A DNA stretch of 64,000 nt from Asparagopsis taxiformis (GCA_030407315.1 JALQPE010000211.1:124001-188000), one strand, 5' to 3'. Positions 1 to 9,878 are shown, numbered from the stretch's first letter. Numbers and translations are program-made. The notes: generated by a model not told the origin, from the letters alone.

Positions 1-404
1 GGGTGCACTATTCACAGGAGTCTGTGTCGATACCTATAGAGCCCAGCAACAGTGTGAGAAAAAGTAGGGATGGCTCGGGAAGAGGAAAAGAGGGAACACG
101 GAGAAGTACCAGGCGGAAAGTGAAGTTTGAATCAGCTCCATTAAGAAGTGAGACAGACCGAAGATATCGTACTTTTCAGGAAAGGGCTGAAAGTCGCAAA
201 TCAGATGTGCAACGAAAAATCGACGTTGATGATGAAAGAGAAACAGTTTATGCAGCCAAAGAGAATATTAAATCGGGGAGTCGATATCGGATGGAGAGGA
301 AGGAAAGAAAGAAGAGAAGGGAGAAGAAAGACAAGGTGAGAAGAGAAGTCAAGGAGAAGGGGAGGGTCCATGGACGAGGAAGTAGTACGATCATACAATT
401 GTAG
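1..404 (+). CDS. Possible 3' end of a gene cut by the window edge; highly charged protein of unknown function
   Basis: An open frame runs from the window edge to a TAG at 402-404, about 133 codons, with no ATG near its left end, so if real it is the C-terminal part of a gene that starts outside. The product is extremely rich in Arg, Lys and Glu, with a run of basic residues (ERKERKKRREKKDK) around residues 98-112, typical of disordered or coiled nuclear proteins. No domain is recognised. Low complexity can keep a frame open by chance, so this is a weak call. Confidence 0.3.
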   Translation, partial: VHYSQESVSIPIEPSNSVRKSRDGSGRGKEGTRRSTRRKVKFESAPLRSETDRRYRTFQERAESRKSDVQRKIDVDDERETVYAAKENIKSGSRYRMERKERKKRREKKDKVRREVKEKGRVHGRGSSTIIQL

Positions 405-778
405 TTGAGCTGTATGATAAAATCTGTTTTTTCTAGTCTTTTTGAGGGCCCAGTCCCGAAAACAAACACACTAAATTAAATTAGTTTCGGTATTTGGCTC
501 AAATTGTATTCGTTTTCTTGTTTCTGTAAGAAAGCGCGTTTCAGATCGTGTTGAGCTATTCGATCTCGCGCTCGCTGCCTCCGTACACCATTGAAAGCAG
601 GTCCTTCCCCACTCCATGCCCTTCGCACATAATGTTGTGGGTGGTGTAAACAACCCAACTTGTTCAATTCTTCAAGCACCCAGTAACAACATTCCTATAT
701 TATAAAGCCTCTCCCAAGCCTGACACTGCCTCATTTCTAATTGTTTAACAAACTGTTGGAGTCTTTCTCTACTCTGTT
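405..778. other. Intergenic, 5' region of the photolyase/hydrolase fusion gene
   Basis: No supported gene. It contains an AT-rich stretch at about 690-760 just upstream of the first ATG at 779, with the string attataaagcc at 698-708 as a possible TATA-like element. Short frames on the minus strand here show no family resemblance. Confidence 0.4.
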
Positions 779-3020
779 ATGCCTTCCAGCTCCTCAACTG
801 ACATCAAGATGTTTCCCTCAGTGCTCTTCGTATCTCCTCCACCCGCCCTGTCCAAACTGCCATCTCGAAGATGCAATGTTTGCAATGTGCGCATGTCAAT
901 CGCTGAAGACGTCTCTTTCGAATATCCACATCGTGTGTCACGATCCGTCGTCTGGTTACGCGTTGGAGATCTTCGTGTGGATGACCACCCAGGCTTGGAT
1001 GCAGCCTGTGCCCATACCGATGATGTAGTAGCTCCATTATTGGTCTGCACGCCTAAAACCACAAAACAGGATTTGAATGCTGCCCGTCGTTTACAGACAG
1101 AATTGAACGCACGTGGCTCTCATCTCTTTCTGCGATACGCCGATGATGAAGCCAGAGGCGTTGTTGCTTTTCTCAAGCAATTTCAAGCGGAGAGAGTCCA
1201 TGTCAGAATGGATGTTGAGCACGAGGCTAGAACCGTGATCAATGAAGTGGAAAGAGAGATGGATGGTGTAACTTCTGTGCAGACCTGGAGTATGGAGCTT
1301 CATGAATGGGATGTTGAGATTTCCAATTTGCCAGACATCCCAGACACTTACCCGAAATTTTTGCAATGGAAGGATCGTCGAAATGCTATCATCACTTCAT
1401 CATCAATTGAGTTTCAACCAGATGTGATTGTACCCGGCCCCGGAGACAGTGACAACAATTTTCCCATAGAGTCTGTCGCAAACCAGGTTGAGAATTCAAA
1501 CACAATTACTCGACAGCGCGATCGGTTCGAGCAAAGATTGGCGGAAGGAGAAAAGACTTTAACAGTAGTCGAGTCAGATTGCTCTGCGAAGAAATACGGA
1601 GAGACAATTCTGAGTGAATTTCTTCGTCGATCTGATGATTACCTGGAACCAGATATGGCTCGATCGCTGGCAGAACTATTCCGACAAGGCGCACTCTCTC
1701 CTCGACGGATCTATGAAATTGTGAACAAGCATGAGCGAGAAAATGGCAGAATATGGAGACGTTTCTACAGAGAGGGAGCCCAGTTTGTTCTGGATTTCCT
1801 GGAAGCAAGAGAATTTTCAACACTTCTGGCACGCCGCGATATTGTGCACAAAGTTACAGTCGATGGCGAACATCAGGCCAAATTCTGGAGATGGAGGGGA
1901 TACTTGTGCCGGTACCTGGAGGAGGGGAAGCAAGTTAATCAAGATGACAAAAAACCACCGCTTTTGCTCATACACGGCTTTGGTGCGAGTGTACAACATT
2001 TTCGGCACAGCATTGGGCAACTAAAGAAGAAATATCATGTTTTTGCACTGGACATGATAGGATATGGGAGAAGTGAGAAGCCACCGATGCAGTATACTCA
2101 AGATTTATGGGAATGCATGATATGGGATTTTGTTCGTGAAGTTATTAGGGAACCAGTGTTCATAGCGGGTAACAGCATTGGTGCGTTTTGCAATTCAGTT
2201 TGGGTGAACTGTCTTATTGTATCTGTTGTCTAACTATGTGATTATGTTATTCGGCTGCGAATAGGTGGATATTTGGGTTGCGCGTTTGCAGTCGATGCTT
2301 ACAAGGATTTGAGTTTGGGAATATGTTTGATCAACTCTGCTGGAAAGCTAGAGGACAAGCCGCCGCAGGCTTCTGCACCGAAAAGAAGTTTGTTTTCGTA
2401 CGTGATGGAGAATTCATGGCAGTTTAGGAGGTTGGTAGGCAACATATTGCTGTTGAGCTTGCGAGGCCGCATCAAGAAAACTATAAAGAGCGTTTATCCG
2501 GTGAATCCAGATGCGGCAGACGAGGAATTAGCAAGGGAGATTTTGAGAAATTCGCTGGACTATGGTGCAGTGCAAGTGCTTGCGAGTGGATTTATACTTC
2601 CACCGCCGAGGTCGCTTACAAGCCTGTTGGGATGCTATGACGGACCTTTGATGGTATTCCAGGGCCAGCAGGACCCACTGAACGATGCGCGGGGTCGTGC
2701 CAAGAAGATAGCGGCGCAGTACGCGGATGCAAGAATGGTTGTCGTCGACGCAGGGTAGGTGTGAATGCTGGCGCGATTTTATAGCAGTCGTTAGGGACGA
2801 GAACTAACTGTGTATTTATGAACTGGTGCACTTTGGCAGGCATTGCGCGCATGAAGAAGTTGCGGATCGATTCGTAGAGGAGATTAGCGCTTGGATGGAG
2901 AGCGTACGAGTTAGTGGGGAGGTCGAGGCGAGAATGACAGGGACGACAAGCTCGGCAGTGGGTAGTGTGGGCGGGCTACGGGTGGAGGATGGCGAGATTG
3001 TGCAACACGCGAGGGATTAG
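779..3020 (+). CDS. Photolyase/cryptochrome-like N-terminal domain fused to an alpha/beta hydrolase
   Basis: Three exons: 779-2180, 2265-2754 and 2840-3020, giving 690 residues. Introns of 84 nt (GTGCGT...ATAG) and 85 nt (GTAGGT...GCAG) are fixed by rejoining hydrolase motifs: GNSIG|GYLG at the nucleophile elbow and DAG|HCAHEE at the catalytic His. Residues about 57-190 resemble the photolyase alpha/beta domain (SVVWLRVGDLRVDDHPGL). A segment around residues 285-350 (LSPRRIYEIV) looks like a remnant of the photolyase helical domain. An alpha/beta hydrolase follows from about residue 395: HGFG oxyanion loop, GNSIGG serine elbow, GQQDPL acid and GHC His. The N-terminus is transit-peptide-like (LFVSPPP), so a plastid site is likely. 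Substrate unknown. Similar fusions exist in plants and algae, but their role is unclear to me. The 3' end overlaps the convergent gene by 45 bp. Confidence 0.85.
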
Positions 3021-3701
3021 TTGCTCTCGAATGAGCAAGAATTGCTCGGCGTCGAACATGATTTCTTTTCCATCGCGAATGGCATTTTGGAGGTTTTGAT
3101 TGTAGACGAGCGGACCTCTTGCTATCAAACCCTGCTGGAGCGTTTCCGGGGCGTTGTAGAGGAGCGAGCCTCGATACATGTATGTATAGGAAAAGGGTCC
3201 AACGGGCCAGACGGACACGGGAGGTCCCCATTGGGCGGCAATATGTCTGGAGCCAGTGGCAATGTGAGAACGACTCGGCTTGACGAGTACATTTGGATTG
3301 CGCTCCAGCTGTGTGAAGAAGGTGACACCTTGTGGGCCGTACGTTACGTCGTCGAGAAGGTCGGAGGGTTGCGAAATGAGTTGAGCTGGACACGAGGAGT
3401 GTGTGTCATCGCCACGCCATAGGAGCTGCGGGGCGGATGGACGTGGTGGTACGAGTTCTAGAAACGGGCGACAGTTTTGGCGTATGAAGCGAGCGAGTTG
3501 ATGCGGGCTGTCGGTGCAGATGGGGGCTGCGGGTGAAAGTGCAGCGAGGGCGGGGGCTGTAGCGAGCAGGGACATGAGACGGAGGCAGACGCGACGCGAG
3601 TGGACGAGGGCACAGCGGGGGGAGGAGGCGAATTGTGCGGCACGCGGCGATACGATGTGAAGGAAAGCGGTGGATGTGGATGGGGTGGTAGTAGTTTGCA
3701 T
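2976..3701 (-). CDS. Unknown plastid protein with a Tat-like lumenal signal and an ADP-ribosyltransferase-like motif set
   Basis: The frame is open further upstream, but the ATG at 3699-3701 (MQTTTTPSTSTAFLHIV) is preferred because it starts a transit-peptide-like N-terminus, giving 241 residues. Residues 35-57 read SRRVCLRLMSLLATAPALAAL: a twin arginine, a hydrophobic core and small residues, as in thylakoid Tat lumen signals. The rest has LLWRGDD (93-99), S-R-S-H-I-A-T-G-S-R-H-I-A (143-155), WPVGPFSYTYMYRG (165-178) and a C-terminal DGKEIMF (210-216). This order resembles the Arg, Ser and Glu motifs of ADP-ribosyltransferase-like proteins, including phage and large-virus relatives ending in an EIM motif. 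That family link is from memory and inference only. No certain function. Confidence 0.65.
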   Translation of the reverse strand: MQTTTTPSTSTAFLHIVSPRAAQFASSPRCALVHSRRVCLRLMSLLATAPALAALSPAAPICTDSPHQLARFIRQNCRPFLELVPPRPSAPQLLWRGDDTHSSCPAQLISQPSDLLDDVTYGPQGVTFFTQLERNPNVLVKPSRSHIATGSRHIAAQWGPPVSVWPVGPFSYTYMYRGSLLYNAPETLQQGLIARGPLVYNQNLQNAIRDGKEIMFDAEQFLLIREQLIPRVLHNLAILHP

Positions 3702-4684
3702 GGTAGTGTTGCGTTTGGTGTTGTGCGTTGAATCGACTATTCTAAATTGGTAAAGTATTTTGAAATCAGAATGAACACGTGAGAATTCAAGCGCAGATTG
3801 GATGCAGCTTTCCACTGCGCGCGCAGCCGAGGCGGGGCGGGGCGGGGCGACTCGAGTCGTGCCGAGACGAGCCGAATCCAACCTGATGCGTAGCAAGATC
3901 TCAAGTGCCTGCATGCGCGACCTGCGAGCTCAACAGCCGAGCTATTTTGGGGAAGACGTCATGTTACTTGACAGATTGGAATGACGTTTGGAGACTCAAT
4001 TATCATTGTGACAAAGCAATTGCGCAACGCATCATTGTGCCGCTGCAGCTCACTCCATGTAATTGTTTCCTTGATATGCATGATTTTCAATTCATTTTCT
4101 ACATATCCCGCGCTCAACCAATGAGCAAAAGCCCCGCCACGTGTCGTGGCCTGATTGCGAGGAATACTGTAAGTCTGCAACTTACAGTTTCCCCAAATAT
4201 TTTAATCTTGTACATCACATCGCTCCCTTGCCGCAACTAAACAATGGACTTTTGTCCAATACCTGGCCTCAGCGCCAGTACCCAGCGGCAGCACCAGCGC
4301 CCATCCAAATCAATTGCACTTCACGCCGTGCCGTGCAGTGCCGTGCCGTGCCGTGCCGAGTCGAACCAAATCGTGCCGTGCCACCACTCCTGTACACGTC
4401 GTTTGCGCCCATCAACACACCCAGTAAAGTATCGTACAGGTCGGGCACGTTCGCACCCTCCTCTCGACACCGCTACGGCCACCGCCCGTCTCACGCCTCT
4501 ATTCGCCCGTCCGCCCGCCCGCCCACTCGCCACCTCCACCGCCAGCCCAACCCAACCCAGCCAAGCCCAGTCGAGCCCTGTCCCCGTCCGCTCCACTAGA
4601 TACTTGCAGCCCGCTCCTCATTTATTCCCGCCCGCTATCTATCCTCGTCCATTGTCGCCGTTGTCTTGTATCGCCTCCCTCCCA
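3702..4684. promoter_or_regulatory. Divergent intergenic region with GC-rich pentamer repeats, CCAAT and a CACGTG box
   Basis: Nearly 1 kb between the divergent unknown plastid gene and 14-3-3. It holds three tandem GGGGC-type units at about 3831-3849, a CCAAT at 4118-4122, a palindromic CACGTG at 4138-4143, and GTGCC pentamer repeats at about 4326-4358 and 4372-4382. A shared motif GTGCCGAGnCGAnCCnAATC occurs at 3859-3878 and 4353-4372. The stretch just before 14-3-3 (4380-4680) is C-rich and pyrimidine-rich. Long frames here are compositional artefacts. Confidence 0.4.
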
Positions 4685-5645
4685 ATGGACCAAGTCGCCC
4701 GCGAAAAATATGTCTACCTCGCCAAGCTCGCCGAGCAGGCCGAGCGTTATGACGGTAAGTTGCCGCCCCAGATCGCTCCCGTCCGATCCGTTCAACAATG
4801 CGCACCCCTTCACATCGCTCCCGACTCACACACTCTCCTGTTCCCTGTCCCACCCCCGCCTCATAGAAATGGTCTCCGAAATGAGCAAGGTCGCCGTGGA
4901 AACAAATGAAACCACCCCAGAGCTTAGTGTGGAGGAACGAAACCTCCTCTCCGTTGCGTACAAAAATGTCATCGGCTCCCGTCGTGCCTCGTGGAGAATT
5001 ATCTCCTCCATCGAGCAGAAGGAAGAGAACAATGGTCACGAAAAGAACGCCAACATTAATCAGGAGTATCGTCTCTCGATCGAAGCTGAACTAAACCAGA
5101 TTTGCAAGGACATTCTTGAGCTCCTAGATAAGAATCTCATTCCCTCCGCAAAGTCCGGCGAGTCCAAGGTCTTCTACTACAAAATGAAGGGTGATTATCA
5201 CCGTTATCTTGCCGAATTCTCTAGCGAACCTGAACGCCAAAACTCCGCCCAGAAGTCTCTCGATGCATACAAGCAAGCCACCGATACCGCTATGACTGAC
5301 TTGGCGCCCACTCATCCGATCAGACTTGGTCTCGCACTCAACTTCTCCGTCTTTTACTATGAAATTCTTAGCAGCCCTGACTCCGCATGTGCACTCGCGA
5401 AGCAAGCTTTCGACGACGCAATTGCAGAACTAGACACGCTCAATGAGGAATCTTACAAGGATTCCACTCTTATCATGCAGCTTCTTCGCGACAACCTCAC
5501 GTTGTGGACAAGGTAAGTCGCGTCTTTACGATCTTTCGTCTTCTCTATCATTGATTCACCCCGCTAACCATACATTTCTTCATTGCCCAGTGATATGCCA
5601 GAGGATGAGGAGGATGCTGGAGAACATCCTGCAGATAATGAATGA
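4685..5645 (+). CDS. 14-3-3 phosphoserine/phosphothreonine-binding adaptor protein
   Basis: Three exons: 4685-4754, 4867-5512 and 5591-5645, encoding 256 residues, the usual family length. Both introns (112 and 78 nt) start GTAAGT. The start [23 protein letters not shown] and the helix 3 signature ([21 protein letters not shown]) are diagnostic. The phosphopeptide pocket residues are present: Lys and Arg in helix 3, and Arg-Tyr in the DYHRYLAEF motif. The C-terminal signature DNLTLWTSD spans intron 2 and is followed by an acidic tail ending PADNE. It binds phosphorylated client proteins in the cytosol and nucleus as a dimer. It stands alone, downstream of a long GC-rich promoter region. Confidence 0.98.
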
Positions 5646-5918
5646 TGCTGGGGATAGAGAGTATTCATTCTGTTTAGTCAGTCCAATATCTCAAGATAAT
5701 CTCAACTGTCGGATCTTGATACCGCATGTCCCTAAAATGAAGTAGGAAGTTTTGCTGCATACTGAGCTGGTGTTGATTCGATTAGATGAATAATAAATCA
5801 AGGGATGAAGGAGACGCGACCGCAGCGACAAGATCACTGCGATCAACATTTTCGCTCACAGTCGATCTCATTCTCCTTGCTTCTCGCTCCCAACTCTAAC
5901 CCTGTGCAACTAACTTGT

Positions 5919-6935
5919 TTACAAAATTTTCTTGTGCTTGAAGAACCTCTTGGTGTACAGCGCTTGCGACACGCCAACTGCCAAAAGAATTAGAAATGAT
6001 ACTACTGCCAGCTTAGCTACTCTTCGATTGATCTTCTCGTTCATCGCTCGCAGAACGTCCTCCATTCTTTTCGCGCGGTCCAAATCACTCAGAAGCTCAT
6101 GCAGATCATCTGAGATCCTCCTTAGCGAAACTTCAAGGTGCGACAAATGCTCTTTCTTCGCCAGCCTGGTGTAGTCGTGCGCAGCATTGCCCTTATGTAC
6201 AATTAGTCGCACACGACGCTTTTCAACACCTCGTTGAGCGGCTCCATCACTCGAAATGCATACTTCAAACTTGACAGTCTTAAACAATTGATTCTCCCTC
6301 TCGTCATCCGAGGCCGCATCCAACTGATCAGGATCCTGACCTCTGTGAGCTTTAATATTGGTTTCAATATCCTTCTCCAGTTCTTCATCATCAATTCCAT
6401 CATAATCATCCAAATCAAAGTCGTCTTCATAGTCGTAATGATCGTCATGTTGAGGACGCTCGAGTTCAGCATGGTCATCGTGAATATGATCATGTTCATC
6501 TGCAGCTGCGAGTAGGCGGCGACGATGATGCATGGCGTTGAGTTGCTTTTTTGCATGGGCACCCATTGCCTGCGCTATCTTTCTATGCATTTCCGAAACT
6601 TTGACATGGGTAGCATCGGAGCCTGCATACGGTATCACGAATGCAAATTTACCATGATCGATGTTGTTTCTTGTGAAGAGCGCTGTTTTTCTATCTTGAA
6701 TTGTGACGGTTATGTCCACGGGCATGTGGCCTTTACCTGTTGCAACTGTGTATTCACCGAGAACTTTGGTGTTGGGCGCATAGGCCTCTGAGAAACATCG
6801 CTTCTCGTTTGGATGAAGATAGAAGAGGAAGGCATCTGCAGAACAACAGAGGAGAACAATAAGCAGCAGAGAGCGGGCGGGCCGGTCAGGCAGAAAACGT
6901 GTTTGCATGGGACGATGGAATAAGGGGAAGGACAT
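5919..6935 (-). CDS. p24 (emp24/GOLD) family cargo receptor with a His/Asp-rich lumenal insertion
   Basis: 338 residues: signal peptide (cleavage near residue 35), a GOLD domain with paired Cys at about 48 and 226, a coiled coil at about 255-305 and one membrane span at about 309-327. The cytosolic tail FFKHKKIL has a diphenylalanine and a C-terminal KKxx dilysine, as known for COPII/COPI binding of p24 proteins. Unusually, the GOLD domain is split by about 100 extra residues. Part of these (about 146-190) is almost entirely Asp, Glu, His and Tyr. The ATG at 6908 (MQTRFLP) is an alternative start with a more typical signal peptide. The next gene upstream on the same strand is a second p24. 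Confidence 0.9.
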   Translation of the reverse strand: MSFPLFHRPMQTRFLPDRPARSLLLIVLLCCSADAFLFYLHPNEKRCFSEAYAPNTKVLGEYTVATGKGHMPVDITVTIQDRKTALFTRNNIDHGKFAFVIPYAGSDATHVKVSEMHRKIAQAMGAHAKKQLNAMHHRRRLLAAADEHDHIHDDHAELERPQHDDHYDYEDDFDLDDYDGIDDEELEKDIETNIKAHRGQDPDQLDAASDDERENQLFKTVKFEVCISSDGAAQRGVEKRRVRLIVHKGNAAHDYTRLAKKEHLSHLEVSLRRISDDLHELLSDLDRAKRMEDVLRAMNEKINRRVAKLAVVSFLILLAVGVSQALYTKRFFKHKKIL

Positions 6936-7619
6936 TGAGATAATGGACTGTGAACATTTCTATTGAGCAAGACAAGCTAAGGCGGCGCTGCACTTTGCGG
7001 GGTTATTAGTTGTAAATGGAGGAAATTAAGTTGGTGCACAAAATATTGAGACTTTCAGCATGTCACTGTAAAGTGTTGTCCACAGCATTGCGGGTAGGGT
7101 GGTACCAAATGTTGGGCGCTGATCCGACAGTCCGCTCCGGCGTCAAACGTTGTTTCACTTTGGCCAATATCTGGTTGGAACCATTCACAACAGCGCAACT
7201 GAACCAACGCGTGGGACGATGCGCTTGCACGTGCGTGAGGACGCCACCGCTCGAGCAGTAGCATGCGCTTCCAGGCGGCGTATATTTCTTACGGAAGCTT
7301 GATATTGGAATGCGCTAAAGTTACAGTTTACGTTTATATATCAGTTCCATCCAGTGCGGCATCAAAGACGTGCATCGTATTCACTGAATTTAGCGAAACG
7401 ACGTAAATCCTCTCGGGACAGCCTTCCAAACGCGTTTGACGATTTGTACCGCTGCGTGAAATGGTCGATTCAACCATTGTACTCCATAGGGCATTAGCCA
7501 TTCACCATTCTCGGCGCGAGCTTCGCCGTGAATAGTGCTGGTTGCACAGTCTGGAATCTGTACATGTTTTTACATTGCCGCCAACAACCAAGTGTTACCA
7601 ACGTCTAATGCACAGCTCA
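6936..7619. other. Intergenic between the two p24 genes
   Basis: About 680 bp between two genes of the same orientation. It must hold the 3' end of the 7620-8363 gene and the promoter of the 5919-6935 gene. No additional gene, RNA or repeat was recognised. The short frames at 7016-7264 show no family features. Confidence 0.4.
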
Positions 7620-8363
7620 TTAGAATACTTTCTCCCGAACTAAATGCTTGTACGTAGCATACGACGAAAAGATTGACCCCGCCGCAATGGAAGCACACGC
7701 AATCAAACTGTACATGGTAACGACACGCGTCGTCTTGCCACTCACATGATTCAGTCGACCTTCACGCTGGCGCATCTCCTCAATACCTTTCACAACAGTT
7801 GAAACACGGTCTTCAACAACGCTAAATAGCTTTTCAGTTGAGGATAAATGCTTCTCTTTCGCCAACCGCTCGTAGTCCTCCATGGTCCTCGCATCGGTGC
7901 CCGACCGCAGCTCCATCATGATCCGTCTGCGCGGCGGGCTGCCATTGAGCGACAAATGCGGAACACGGAAGCCTGCATTGTGCTCGAAACAAATTGTATA
8001 CGGGATCTTATCATCACCAGCACCATCCGGTAGCACTCTGTCGTAGCCATCGTCCTGGTCATCATCGCGTAGCGCCCAATCGTTGTGCTTTGCGACTCCT
8101 GGAATGCTCTCCAATGACTGGAAGGAGAAAACGTTGTGGTCGATCTCTTTCTGTTCGTGAATTACGGCACCAGTCATATCGGTAACGCGTATGCTCACCG
8201 GCATTTCTCCGTCGCCCTGTGCCACGGTGTACTTGAGGAACGACTTGGTGCTCAGAGGCACGTCCTCGCGGAAACATTTCCTACCCTGGAATTCAAGGAA
8301 GAATTGGAACGCGCTTGCGCATGATAGCAGAAGGAGTACCAGAACTGTGTGTGTGACTAGCAT
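7620..8363 (-). CDS. p24 (emp24/GOLD) family cargo receptor, second copy
   Basis: 247 residues: signal peptide (MLVTHTVLVLLLLSCASA), a GOLD domain starting FQFFLEFQGRKCF with Cys at about 30 and 130, the conserved YERLAKEKHLSSTE entry to the coiled coil, a membrane span at about 213-233, and the short tail KHLVREKVF. The tail lacks the KKxx of its neighbour but keeps basic residues. p24 proteins act as hetero-oligomers in ER-Golgi vesicles, so the adjacent pair may encode partners, though the two sequences are strongly diverged. An acidic segment (RDDDQDDGYD) is a shorter version of the insert in the neighbour. Confidence 0.9.
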   Translation of the reverse strand: MLVTHTVLVLLLLSCASAFQFFLEFQGRKCFREDVPLSTKSFLKYTVAQGDGEMPVSIRVTDMTGAVIHEQKEIDHNVFSFQSLESIPGVAKHNDWALRDDDQDDGYDRVLPDGAGDDKIPYTICFEHNAGFRVPHLSLNGSPPRRRIMMELRSGTDARTMEDYERLAKEKHLSSTEKLFSVVEDRVSTVVKGIEEMRQREGRLNHVSGKTTRVVTMYSLIACASIAAGSIFSSYATYKHLVREKVF

Positions 8364-8996
8364 GTTGTCAGTGAAGCGCTTCTACGTGATTGTTTGATCG
8401 CACACTCACATTCAATGGCTGTGTCGTGATGAATTGCGAACGCTGCTGTTTCGATTTGCTTGTTTACGCGGTGGAAGGAAGTGAAGCAACTTGATCCGAC
8501 AATTGTCAGTCTGCCGAATCACAAGTTACCGTGAGGTAAAGCCTTATTCCTCTCCCCTGCGCCTACAAATATTGGCAACACACTTGCTTCAGAGTTGGTC
8601 GACAGACGATGACGTCTGAGTTTCACAGCAATGCATGTTGGGTAGTGTAAAGATACACTAATTTGATGAACAACCATCTCGGAAGGTGATGTCAGTACAG
8701 GTGTACACCTTTTGTATAGTTTTGCAAATATTTTGAAATCCGCTACTACGAAATTATCAACTAAACTGGATTGCATGGAAAAACTGTGGCCAGGAAAGAT
8801 CCCAAACTGTATTTGGCAGCCAATGACAGGTGGGATGTACGCACTTGATGTGAATCGCTTGCCTCTATCTGCCGTTCAAGTCCAATGGCGCTGACCACAA
8901 CGCGTCGGTTCAATTCTCCCCTTGCCAACTGCTCCATCACCGACCCTCGCCCCCTTTCCCACCTCAAAGTGAGTTTGAACACACACACGCGATAAA
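8364..8996. other. Divergent intergenic region between p24 and VIPP1
   Basis: About 630 bp that must contain both promoters. CCAAT motifs occur at about 8819-8823 and 8881-8885, roughly 110-180 bp before the VIPP1 start. A CA-rich tract (acacacacacg) lies just before the VIPP1 ATG. No gene supported. Confidence 0.35.
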
Positions 8997-9878
8997 ATGA
9001 GTTCTGCCTATGTTTTGCCCATTGCGACTTTTCCGTCCTCCTCGTTTACAGGCCGCCAGGTGAGCAGTGTTCGACCACATGGCACTTCTATCCGTCGCGC
9101 CCGTCCGACCGCCCCTCCAACAATTCAGATGAACCTGTTCGACCGTTTTTTCCGCGTTGTTCGTGCCAACGTCAACCAGGTTGTATCAGGCATGGAGGAT
9201 CCGGAGAAGATTCTCAACCAGACCGTCACCGACATGCAGAACGACCTCGTCAAGGTTCGCCAGGCCTATGCAGAGGTTAGTGCAGGTCTCAAACGCATTG
9301 AGAGACAGAAGGAGCAGGCATTTGTCACCAGTGTGGAATGGAAGAAGCGCGCAGAGCTTGCTTTGAGAAAGGGAGAGGAGGACCTTGCTCGTGAAGCCCT
9401 CACTAGGAAAAAGTCGGCCGATGAACAGGCTGCTAGTCTTGAAGCTCAAATTGATGGCATGAAAGGTAATGTGGAAAAGCTGTACTCTTCTATGCAACAA
9501 TTGGAATCTAAGATTAGCGAGGCCAAGACAAAGAAGGACCAATATGTTGCGCGTGCACGTACTGCTAAAACTAGTGCCAAGGTTAATGACATGCTCAGCA
9601 ATGTTTCAACTAGTGGAAGTGTCGACGCTTTTGAGAGAATGAAGGTCAAGGTGGAAGAACTCGAGGTGAAGGCTGATGTTTCGCGCGAATTATCTCTCGG
9701 TGGTTCCGCTGATGTCAGTCTGGAGAGTAAGTTTAAAGCACTTGAGAGCGATTCCGTGGAAGATGAGCTTAGTAAGATGAAAGGTCAAATTTCGGGAAGC
9801 AATACGCCTTTCAAGCTGCCTGGAAAAGTGGATCCAGACGTCGAGGGCGAGTTGGAAAGAATGAAGAAAAGTATGTAG
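8997..9878 (+). CDS. VIPP1: VIPP1/IM30 (PspA-family) membrane-remodelling protein of the plastid
   Basis: 293 residues. Residues 1-44 form a transit peptide, then the PspA/IM30 core begins at MNLFDRFFRVVRANVNQVV, with the amphipathic helix and the conserved EDPEKILNQTVTDMQNDL. A long helical hairpin covers about 70-240. The C-terminal part ends DPDVEGELERMKKSM. PspA/IM30 proteins are bacterial ESCRT-III relatives that form rings and rods on membranes. VIPP1 is needed for thylakoid formation and membrane repair. The mature protein would sit on the stromal face of inner envelope and thylakoids. The start gives a short transit peptide with an Ala-Tyr-Val near the terminus. Confidence 0.95.
   Translation: MSSAYVLPIATFPSSSFTGRQVSSVRPHGTSIRRARPTAPPTIQMNLFDRFFRVVRANVNQVVSGMEDPEKILNQTVTDMQNDLVKVRQAYAEVSAGLKRIERQKEQAFVTSVEWKKRAELALRKGEEDLAREALTRKKSADEQAASLEAQIDGMKGNVEKLYSSMQQLESKISEAKTKKDQYVARARTAKTSAKVNDMLSNVSTSGSVDAFERMKVKVEELEVKADVSRELSLGGSADVSLESKFKALESDSVEDELSKMKGQISGSNTPFKLPGKVDPDVEGELERMKKSM

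Noticed and set aside
4244..4909. 221-codon plus-strand frame across the 14-3-3 promoter and first exon
   Set aside because: Composition is Pro/Ala/Arg/Thr from GC-rich repeats, and it overlaps the certain 14-3-3 exon in another frame.
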